DNA from: Gymnopus androsaceus JB14
Taxonomy: Eukaryota; Basidiomycota; Agaricomycetes; Agaricales; Omphalotaceae
Assembly: GCA_009733575.1 (NCBI GenBank)
Contig: ML769598.1
Span: 1-64,000 of the forward strand
DNA length: 64,000 nucleotides
Reading direction: 5' to 3'
Shown: positions 55,883 through 64,000 of the stretch, piece by piece
Numbering within the stretch: the first letter of the stretch is position 1
How the letters are laid out: each line of letters opens with the position of its first letter
The notes under the pieces: generated by a model
Seen by the model: only the letters and a program-made list of their open reading frames with translations
The model's database searches: none
What the model was told of the DNA's origin: nothing
Made by a program: the position numbers and the translations under genes

Positions 55883-56578
55883 CATACTCGGGGTCACCAA
55901 AAGTGACCGTCACCTGGTTTTTTAGACATATCTCATGAAGAAAAGTATATATCTACTTCAAACAAGTTGTAGTATAAGTCTATAATACATTCTGCATCTT
56001 CTGAGACCAGTTGGATGACACCCTCGTGAGAAACACCTGACATATGCAGCATTTTGTGAATATCCCCAAAGTGTGCAGGTGCAAATATTTTTTTTGAGGA
56101 GATGCAGTAGTCGCCATTGAAAAGAGGGACATCGAAAACGGGGGTTGCATTTTACCCCATATTATTTCTCATGAAACTGAGGTAGCTATAAAGCTCTCAA
56201 AGTTGCCATTTTTTGATATTTTTGGCTCACACGGTCAAAAATCTGTCAAAATCACCAGTTTGTGAGCTCAATAGCTACCTCAAATTTGTGAGAAATAGTA
56301 TGGGGTAAATTGCAACCCCCGTTTTCGATGTCCCTCTTTTCAACGGTGACTACTGCATCTCCTCAAAAAAAAATATTTGCACCTGCACACTTTGGGGATA
56401 TTCACAAAATGCTGCATATGTCAGGTATTTCTCACGAGGGTGTCATCCAACTGGTCTCAGAAGATGCAGAATGTATTATATAATTATACTACAACTTGTT
56501 TGAAGTAGATATATACTTTTCTTGATGAGATATGTCCGAAAAACCAGGTGATGGTCACTTTTGGTGACCCCGAGTATG
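55883..56578. repeat. 696-bp near-perfect palindrome
   Basis: CATACTCGGGGTCACC at 55883 and its complement ending at 56578 start arms of about 310 bases. These match almost throughout (for example gatgcagaatgtattat, tttgcacctgcacac, gggacatcgaaaacgggg on each side) around a centre near 56220-56240. No long open frame. Probably a foldback transposon; no clear target duplication. Confidence 0.85.
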
Positions 56579-56651
56579 GCTTGCAGTGTAGCCACTATGT
56601 TATCCCTCCCCACAATATATCAATATCTCGGGTATATACTTAACTGGATAT

Positions 56652-57736
56652 CTTCACATTTGTTCCTGGTGCTCACACTCACCTGCCAGCTCATGCTCAC
56701 ATTTGGCCGGCTCACACTCATGGCCCGTACATTCCAAGCCATCACATTCACGTCCTGTACAGTCACTCTCATTGTTAAATGCAATTGTTTGTTCAGTTTA
56801 TGCACAAATAATACAAATCTTTCACTCTTACTACCATGGTCTGCTGCCCAAAATGACTGACCAAACACAGAGGACCTTGTCAGGTTCATCAACCGATTTC
56901 CCAGTAACATTCTGAATGCATTTCGGGATTAGGTACATAAATACTCTATATCAGAATTGGCTCATTGCCATTGACTTCAACAGAAAGTTGCCGAATCCAA
57001 GCCACCAAAGTCCTTCAGGACAAATTCACAGCTGCATCTGGCTCAAAGGCATGAGGACAATGTTCTGTGGGATGTCAAGTTTGTCTGGTCAAGTTCCTGC
57101 AATATGACCGTTGAAGGCTCATGTTGTAGCTGATCCTTATCCCATTAACAGTGAGTATTCACCTCGAATTTTATTGTATCTGAATATGACACTGTACAGT
57201 GAATCCTCCTTCAGCTCCTACAAGTCATTGTCACTTCAGTCATCATTTCCGAGTCTTTTGGTACAATCAATTCATTCATTCATTTGTCCCAGATCAACCT
57301 GCATTGTTGGATGCAGTTCCTAGTTCTGGGCTAGCTTTTACAACTTCAGTGTTGTAAACTTTGATTGGGTTCGACTTGAACGTCTTTGCCACCTTTGGTG
57401 CAAATATGGACTTTGGTAATGATGCGGGTATGAACTTTGTGGGTACTAATGGTATGAACTTTGGCGCAAGTTATAATTTCTCAAACTTGAATGTAGACTT
57501 TACTATAATTTATGAATACTATATAATATTTGAACAAATGTACTGCAACCAAGTTTATTATAACTTCTTAATCTACAATGCCTAGGTGGTAATAGGTATG
57601 TGACTTCGAGGTTGGTGGACATGGGTGTGAGCCAGCTATCAGTGAGAGTGAACCTTGCAAATGTGAGTGTGGGCCATCTGAATGTGAGCATGAGCTGGCG
57701 GAATGTGAGTGTGAGCACCAGGAACGAATGTGAAGG
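56652..57736. repeat. Inverted pair rich in GTGAGTGTGAGC-type repeats
   Basis: The left arm 56652-56705 (cttcacatttgttcctggtg) matches inverted 57679-57736, and both arms consist of short reiterations of tcacactcac/gtgagtgtga. About 1 kb lies between, with no convincing gene. Confidence 0.55.
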
Positions 57737-57904
57737 TGTCCGGTTGTGTGGTCACCCCAATATCTCTCTGCTGGAACTGAGTGAGCCGGAAAATGTGGAG
57801 TGAGGCAGGAGGATCTGAATGTGCATGCATGTGATGGAACTCTTGGCAGGAAGCAAGACAATAGAGGATACAATGTTTATCCTCTTGTTATCTTGATGGG
57901 AATG

Positions 57905-58015
57905 GACAAATCATTACTAGTGCATGAAATCCATATGCTACTATATTTACTAGTGCATGGAATCCATACACTACTATATTTACTGGTGTATGGAATCCAT
58001 GCAACATGCATGGAA
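57905..58015. repeat. Minisatellite shared with the foldback element
   Basis: Three tandem units of about 36 bases containing ctagtgcatggaatccata and actactatatt. The same unit occurs inverted in the element at 53698-54421. It lies directly before the DNA polymerase alpha fragment. Confidence 0.65.
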
Positions 58016-58059
58016 TCCATATGCTTTGTGAGCCTCAGTGTGCGTACAATTGTCAATCA

Positions 58060-59430
58060 AACACAAAACAACCGGGAAGTAGTCTGCGTGTCTGCTCAAA
58101 CTTGGCGCAACAGTAAGCTTCACTTCTCTAAACTTGATAATATCTTGATGCAATTTCCTGTCAGTGGTCATCGATAGTACTACCCGCCCAGATCAGCTCC
58201 CTTGTACTGTTCAAACTTTTGTCCAACCTTTGGATAATTTCCCGTCTGGTTTTGAAGCTGCTGCAAAAGTTGATGGTAGAGAGTGTATTTCCCTGATGAA
58301 GAATGAGTGAATGCTACTTGATACTCTATTGGGTATATATCTTGTTTTATTCCACGTCCTTGTGCTAACTTGAACTCTAGTCTCCATCCACAAGAACGAC
58401 CCGGATATCATTGTTGGCCACGATTTCCTTGGTGCCTCGCTAGATGTGCTCCTGCATTGTATGCGAGACCTTAAACCTGATCATTGGTCTTGTATTAGTT
58501 GTTTCAGGTGTAAGGCTTGGCCTTGAATTGGAAAGCAGGGCACAAATCTCAAGTTTCTGGCTGGGAGGATGTTGTGTGATCTGAGCAGTGATGCAGCCAA
58601 GGTACGCTCCCTTCTCCTCGCTCTGCACCTTCAATCTGTTGATCCCTTCTGCAGAGTATGATCACTTTGACTACCTGGTCTTTAACAGAGATGTGCAAAT
58701 CTCAGTTGAAGAGTGACAGAGAGGAAATTGACCCCAATGACATGGCCAGCTATTTCGATGGAAGCATCAGTAATCCCAACCAGCTTCTAACGTTTGTTTG
58801 CCACTGCGAGCTCAATGCTCATTACCACATGGCTCTTGCTGCAGCAGTTCAGATTCTCCCTCTCATGAAACAGTTGGCAAACCTTGCTGGGAACTCATGG
58901 TAAGTCTAGCTTGTTCACAAGCAGTTTGTATAATTGATGGTCTTTACAGGAACAAGACACTCAATGGAGGTTGTGCAGAAAGGAACGAGTATATTCTCCT
59001 ACACAAGTTCCATTGACTCAAGTTCATATGTCCTGACAAATCCTGGGGAAAGAAGACAGTTGTCAAGACAGAACCTGTTGAAGAAGATCTTGATGCTCCA
59101 AAAGATGCCCCCAAGGGCAAGGGTGCCAAGAAGGACAAGTATAAAGGTGGTTTGGTTCTGATTCCTCGGAAAGGCTTATGGAACAGCTACATCCTGGTCA
59201 TGGACTTCAACTCTCTTTACCCGAGTATCATTCAAGAATACAATATTGATTTTACAACTGTTGAGAAGTCTGATGTTGAAGAAATTGATGTTAGTGCTTA
59301 ACTATGTGATCTGTCTTTTCTTACTGAACCATGTTTTCACTAGGCTGGAGAAGGCGGGCAGCTTGATTTATCCGGAGATTCAGTCCCTCAAGGTGTTCTT
59401 CCCAGGATTATTTTCGGACCCTAATTAGTG
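58060..59430 (+). pseudogene. DNA polymerase alpha catalytic subunit fragment with retained introns
   Basis: The plus strand encodes consecutive family-B Pol alpha segments: REVVCVSAQTW, LPCTVQTFVQPLDNFPSGF, HKNDPDIIVGHDFLGASL (exonuclease-like region), KQGTNLKFLAGRMLCDL, TTWSLTEMCKSQLKSD, NLAGNSW/NKTLNGG, AERNEYILLHKFH and DFNSLYPSIIQEYNID (polymerase motif A). It stops after QGVLPRII. Four GT-AG introns remain in place (near 58331-58380, 58600-58654, 58900-58950 and 59287-59342), so it came from genomic DNA rather than a spliced transcript. In-frame TGA codons at 58308-58310 and 59014-59016 sit where Arg is expected. The N-terminus and everything after motif A (motifs C and B, zinc-binding tail) are missing. 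Confidence 0.9.
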
Positions 59431-59800
59431 GTCATGCCTGTTTTATACTTTTTGTCTAACGCGGTTTTGATTCCTTGTTTCATTTACTCAATCTTACTCT
59501 ATGAATTCCCATCTCAACTTTAGTCCAATAACCAAACTTGATTTTGGTATCCCTTGTCTTACTAGTACATTCCAACCAAACACTAGTTTGGTATACTAAT
59601 CTGTATTCTATTCCATATAGTATTGTAATTCTTGTTGTATAGGCTTTATAAGCCTATTCAAAAAAGAGGCATATCAGCGGCCAATCCAAAAGGTAGTATC
59701 TCATCTGCTGAATTTGGAATTTGTACTAACAGTATTATAGAGCTTTTCACGAACACATCGAACCCTGGATTTCAGAAAGGCATTCCTGTCTATACTCTCT
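59431..59800. other. Spacer after the polymerase fragment
   Basis: AT-rich, with no recognised frame or repeat. The right border of the captured polymerase sequence could lie anywhere from 59431 on. Confidence 0.3.
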
Positions 59801-60061
59801 ATGGCAGACCATGCACCACCTAATGGCCCTAGCTATGAGTCAGCAAGGTATTTCAAGGTTCATCTGGATTACAGATCGACGAACGCTGTCAATGGATTTC
59901 CAGTCCATATCCCTTCTTTTATTGAAGAAATCAGACGTACTCTCTCCTCCACCACAGATCAAATCACCAACCTCTTCCGTGGCTGTCCATTCCTTGATAT
60001 TCTTGAATCAATTGACCAGGCACATTCCTCCAACCTGTGGAGGCAAGGGAGTATCAGCTGA
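59801..60061 (+). CDS. Short unrecognised open frame, 86 codons
   Basis: ATG 59801, stop at 60059-60061. Sequence looks protein-like (SYESARYFKVHLDYRST, VHIPSFIEEIRRTLSST, FLDILESIDQAHSSN) with mixed ordered and polar segments and no stops in a generally stop-rich region. No domain, no neighbours that explain it. It could be one exon of a lost gene. Confidence 0.25.
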   Translation: MADHAPPNGPSYESARYFKVHLDYRSTNAVNGFPVHIPSFIEEIRRTLSSTTDQITNLFRGCPFLDILESIDQAHSSNLWRQGSIS

Positions 60062-60079
60062 TTCCGCTAAGCCTTTGGC

Positions 60080-60709
60080 AAATATCCCGATAAGTGTCCA
60101 GGAATGTTTTGCAATTTGGCCTAATAAAATTGAATCAGTGTTTTCTGGCCATTAAGTGGTGGCTGTGCAAAGTTATGATGGTGATCCTATTAGGTAAGCC
60201 ATTCTTTAGCCTTTCTGATGCTTTACGTAAGGTCCGATCAATTTTTACAGCCGCTGTGGCCATGCCAAATTTGGCAATTTTATATCTCAAGAACAAGGCA
60301 TTGTGGGAAAAAACTGACACCCCCCCTTGGATTTGTCAGACCATCCCCTATCCAACCCTGACCCTAACCCTAACCCTAATCCCACTCCTAACCTAGTAAT
60401 AGCGGGGGCAAGCCCCCGCACCCCCATTTTTATCCTTAACCCCTGACCCTAACCCCAACCCCTAACCCCTAACCTATGCACACTGAAGGTTTGGCAATGT
60501 TTTTTCAGGTAACCCTAATTAACCCTAATTCTGATATTTGCCAAATATTTTGTGATATTTTCACTGTTTTTGACAAATATTTTGCAAAGAATCCGAAGTT
60601 CTGCCCCCTATCAGAATATTTGGCAAATAGTCTTCTAGGGCAATTTTTTTTTTCTTTGATTTTATCGGGTCAAATTGCAAAACGTTCCCCAACACTTATC
60701 GGGATATTT
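60080..60709. mobile_element. 630-bp inverted-repeat element carrying telomere-like repeats
   Basis: AAATATCCCGATAAGTG at 60080 and its complement ending at 60709 begin arms of about 60 bases (shared ttttgcaattt inside). The interior includes CCCTAA-type repeats and a GC-rich hairpin (gcgggggcaagcccccgc near 60402). No open frame. Confidence 0.7.
60354..60475. repeat. Interstitial telomere-like CCCTAA repeats
   Basis: Two tracts (about 60354-60382 and 60433-60473) of ccctaaccctaa and variants such as ccctgaccctaac and cccctaacccc. TTAGGG is the usual telomere repeat of basidiomycetes. Flanking DNA continues for kilobases on both sides, so this is not a chromosome end. Confidence 0.75.
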
Positions 60710-61302
60710 AGCTTAAGACTAGCAGCATCTAGTGGGAGTATGCGAGTAAAGGAGAAAGGACCATTGGTGTACCAGTAGTTAAGAATAGAATCCAAGAAAG
60801 AAAAATGAGTTGCTGTCAGCAAAAAAAAAAGCCTCCAAGTCAATTCACAGGAGAAAAGTACATTGTTAATTCCAGGCCACATAACCAATGCTTCAAAGTA
60901 ACCTCCTGTGAGACAGAATTTATTCCCATGAAGGTCAGTCAGCATTTCAGATGATGATACTGTAAGAAAAAATGTACCACAATATAGCTTTGCATCTCAT
61001 CAAGGAGGGTTATGTCATTCAGTATACATTGTCTATTTGCACTTGAACAAACCTCTGGAAAAGGGGCAGATTGTGGAACAGAGTAGCAGAAATGTGGACA
61101 AGTACTAATATTCACATGAATTGAACACAGGTATAACTAATACAATTTTGAACATGTAAATCATCCAATTATACATGCACTCTTGTTTGAGCAAGGAGCG
61201 GCAGGCGCTCTTGATGGAGAAAATGTGGCATGCATAGGGGCATACAGGAGCTGGAGGATTAGAGCAAGTAGAGGATGCATATATTTCAAAATCAATATCA
61301 TC
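60710..61302. other. Intergenic stretch, 3' flank of the DUF6534-like gene
   Basis: AT-rich, with only short frames. In the frame of the last exon, sequence after the TAG (DDIDFE) still resembles the 9.6-kb module, so the coding end may once have been further left. Confidence 0.35.
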
Positions 61303-63575
61303 CTAGCTGGAATCATCCTCTGGACTGGGGTGTTTGGTTTCCTTAAATATTTTTTGAATTTTGAGGGAGCTATAACGAGCATGCCTGTCGGCACCACAAG
61401 GGCATGGAATTTTACCATCCTTGCAATGCCTTGGAGAATTACCATTGGACGTGATATCCTGCACCAAAGAAACGAAAGAAAAAATCAGCTTAATAATATC
61501 TTAGGATAAATTTGACATACCTCCTGTGAAGACAAGATCGTAAGCTCCGCCAAATCTTCTTCCTCCACCTGGTCGTGTCTTTCTCGGGTGGCCACCATAC
61601 CTGGGCCCATTCCACACTCAAGGTCAGATGTATACTCCCGTGTCGTGTCAACTTGAATAGCAATCCTGGTGTTCTTCATGTGCTGGAAGGAAAGCTGAAT
61701 GAACATGGTTTAGTAATATGCACATTGAAAATAGAACAAATGGCAACATACTGATGGCGAAGCACCGCGTTCAAGGTCAGAGGGAAGGGAGATGTTGTCC
61801 ACACTGCTAGTGTTGACACCTTCGGGGGAATCTCTGATACTCTTTCGAGCGTTGAGCGTGGCCAGAAGCGAGTTTGTGTACACTGAAATTGGTTATTAAC
61901 AGTAATAATGGTAGATGGATAAAGGATGTACATCTTCCCATGGAGAAAAAGAACGGGATGTAGATAAAAGTGTTGGGAGCTGCAAGGATCTAACATGGGG
62001 GAATCAATTCATTAGGAAGGAAGAAACACACAAAAGAATCAGGACGTACCGATATCAAAGAAGCTACGGCACAAAGACTTGATATAAATTATAATGAGCT
62101 CAAGCATCTGTGATCTGAATGATGACAGAATATATACCTGGTAAGTGCGCCGGTATTGACAGCGAAGAGAGTCTAATATCATAAATTAATGGATGCCCAA
62201 TGACAACTCGAGAAGTCTGCGCCGACTACTTACCAGTTTGTTAATCATGGTGTCGGAGCTAGGATGATTTTGAATGAGTGGAGAATACTAGCAGGATAGG
62301 TATTCGAACTCACGATCGGTATCCCGTCTCGGCCCGCTGAAGAAGTATAGTCAAAATCCCGGCGATGAGGAGATCACCCGCAGCAGCGAGGGCATTGACG
62401 GTGATCGAGAGACCCTGTAATGGTGTCGGAAAGTTCAGCGTACATTGAGAGAGGAGAAATGAACCTTAAGTTCGGCGGATAGTTCTTCGAACGTCTTGAC
62501 GCGCATTAAGCTTTTCAATAAATGTGAGTCAACGAGTTCGTGGGATAGATGCTTGGACGTACGCGATAATTGCAAACGCTTCAATATAGGTATGGTCAGC
62601 AGTTTGTAGCGAGTCAGTAGAGAGACTAGCTTACTGAGGACACACACTGGAAACGGAGCGCATCAATGAAAGAGCTAGTCGAATTGATATACAAGAAACC
62701 CACCAAACTCTGCCAAAACAAAAGACCCCTAGTATCGAATTAAAAGAGTTCTCAGAAGCATCGTAAAGAAGGAAACGTACTACAAACGCAGTAAGCCATA
62801 TTTTTTTGCCGCTCACTGTAATGAGGTTAGAACGAGTTTGCGAACCAGGTGGCATCACCGACGCACGCATCGATATCCTGTACGTCAAGAAGCTGGAAGC
62901 GCGTAAGGGACGAGAACAGCGTGAATGACCCAGACGCACCATTGGACAGCGAGCGCGGTAAGTCCCTACGGAGGAAAGTCAGTCATTCCAAGTACATCAG
63001 ATTCAATGTAAGAAAACGTACGTTGAACAGACCTGCAGCCTTGAGAGGCAGTCAGAGCCTTAATAAACCTGCATGGCTCCATTGGACTTACTGAAAAACT
63101 CCTAGAAAAGCGAATGAGTAGATGTAGAGTGCAATGTATAACCAACAAACGCACCAGACGACGGTTTCCAACTTGGCAGCTTCGCCGTAGAACGACACGA
63201 GATATGTGTAGCCTGCAGAAAGAAAAAAAAAATAAGAGCGTAGTGGCGGAAAATGAATGGGAGATGTACCAGTATGACAGATGAGAGCCTGGTGTATAAA
63301 GTCAAAGACGAGTACTGTCGCAACCTAGGATAGATAGTCAGCGGAAATCACGAAGAAACTAGTAGTAATAAAACGTACCAGTACTGGGAGGAAGTTTTTG
63401 TCTTTCGAATGGGTGTAATAATACCAAGCCTGCGTTGTAGACACTGCCAGAACAGTTTGTAAAAGTTTCGACATCGAGACATTCTTCAAAGCTTACTGCC
63501 CAAGAGGACGCCAGCAACCTGGATCCCGACAAAAGCAGCGCCATACGTCGAGTTGATAGAAAAATGGGCGGACAT
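61303..63575 (-). CDS. DUF6534-like seven-helix membrane protein with C-terminal Cys/His module
   Basis: About fifteen small exons. Clear ones: 63575-63497 (MSAHFSINSTYGAAFVGIQ), then TTQAWYYYTHSKDKNFLP, ATVLVFDFIHQALICHT, YTYLVSFYGEAAKLETVVW, FLTYRISMLSGKKIWLTAF, LSITVNALAAAGDLLIAGIL, SSDTMINKLTLFAVNTGALT, FIYIPFFFSMGRLYTNS followed by LLATLNARKSIRDS, a polar tail, and the last exon 61458-61303. The order and the signature RLYTNSLLATLNARK identify the basidiomycete DUF6534 membrane family, of unknown function. The cytoplasmic tail is acidic. The last exon adds CKDGKIPCPCGADRHARYSS and ends at TAG 61305-61303, unusual for the family. If the intron 61520-61459 is not used the protein ends 12 residues after SSQE instead. 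One junction near 63060 (between LETVVW and GLFNGLTAL) could not be made to keep frame. Confidence 0.75.
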
Positions 63576-64000
63576 GGTTGAGAGCGTTGACGGGAAGACA
63601 GAGTGAGGGTAGGAACGAAAGAATCAAAGGACCCACAAATATAAGCCAGTGGATATAAAACGTTCACGACAAATCAGTAAAGAAGCCAGACTTACTGAAT
63701 TCGGTTAACAGATTACTGGATCCGCCAGATTGTAAAATGGAAGCTACAGGAACGCGTCAAAGCTTCTGGAACGGTCCGTGTACATTTCTGAACTTTTGAA
63801 GGTCCACTGAAAGCTGTTTTTTGCGTGTATTACTGTCTGAACATCACCACAATTAATATGCGATTAAGTCTGGATTAACTAGATCTTAGTCGGGAAAGCA
63901 GAAAGAGATACCATCTTTAAATCAGGCCGGAAACTTGCAGGCATTCTGTAAAGTTCAGAACGCAATCTGATTGGACATGATGGCAATGACCGAAAAGAAT
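63576..64000. other. Upstream region of the DUF6534-like gene
   Basis: Contains the 5' leader and promoter region of the minus-strand gene. No other gene, RNA or repeat is evident up to the window end. Confidence 0.35.

Noticed and set aside
57361..57585. Asn/Gly/Phe-rich frame resembling a low-complexity protein
   Set aside because: ATT/TTG start context and repeat-derived composition in the middle of an inverted-repeat region.
1..64000. CRISPR arrays, bacterial operons, riboswitches or prophage features
   Set aside because: The spliced genes and transposons show a fungal nuclear sequence; the repeats found are palindromic or tandem without spacers of CRISPR type.

Overview
The window looks like nuclear DNA of an agaricomycete (mushroom-forming basidiomycete). 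The evidence is genes cut by many 46-63 bp GT-AG introns, fungal-type FunK1 protein kinases, a DUF6534-like membrane protein, a WD40 family typical of mushrooms, and dense DNA-transposon debris. No tRNA, rRNA, CRISPR or operon-like organisation was found. Coordinates of multi-exon genes come from reading splice sites by eye, so small exons may be off.

Layout. 0.4-4.3 kb: two unrecognised multi-exon genes, the second with a frame break. 4.8-6.6 kb: a Ty1/copia remnant with internal deletion and a 3' LTR. 8.8-9.8 kb: a broken FunK1 C-terminus behind a Cys/His module. 10.3-12.5 kb: an apparently complete FunK1 gene. 13.4-14.0 kb: a small hypothetical gene. 14-17 kb: no gene, but a recurring palindromic motif. 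17.1-19.8 kb: a 2.65-kb terminal-inverted-repeat element with two smaller elements nested in it, splitting an older reading frame. 20.3-23.9 kb: a broken Ser/Pro-rich gene of an uncharacterised family. 24.6-26.7 kb: a gag-like retroelement remnant with a candidate LTR. 27.4-32.7 kb: a TLC-like membrane protein, its probable broken upstream half, a putative cell-surface protein and an APH-fold phosphotransferase. 32.8-36.1 kb: degenerate fragments (C2H2, SET). 38.7-40.9 kb: a decayed second FunK1 copy with a MITE in its first intron.

From about 41 to 61 kb the sequence changes: AT-rich, visibly poor in CpG and packed with palindromic or inverted-repeat elements, two tRNA-like SINEs, a coiled-coil gene, a WD40 gene and intron-retaining fragments of two housekeeping genes (HSP70/BiP and the DNA polymerase alpha catalytic subunit). 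Several stops here fit a single C-to-T change. 61.3-63.6 kb returns to a gene-like region with an about fifteen-exon DUF6534-like gene whose last exon carries the same Cys/His module seen at 9.7 kb.

I found no coherent new multi-gene system. The most interesting items are the shared Cys/His module, the spaced palindromic motif at 14.6-16.5 kb, the transposon-interrupted frame at 17-20 kb, the intron-retaining gene fragments in the transposon block, and the biased stop-codon pattern.
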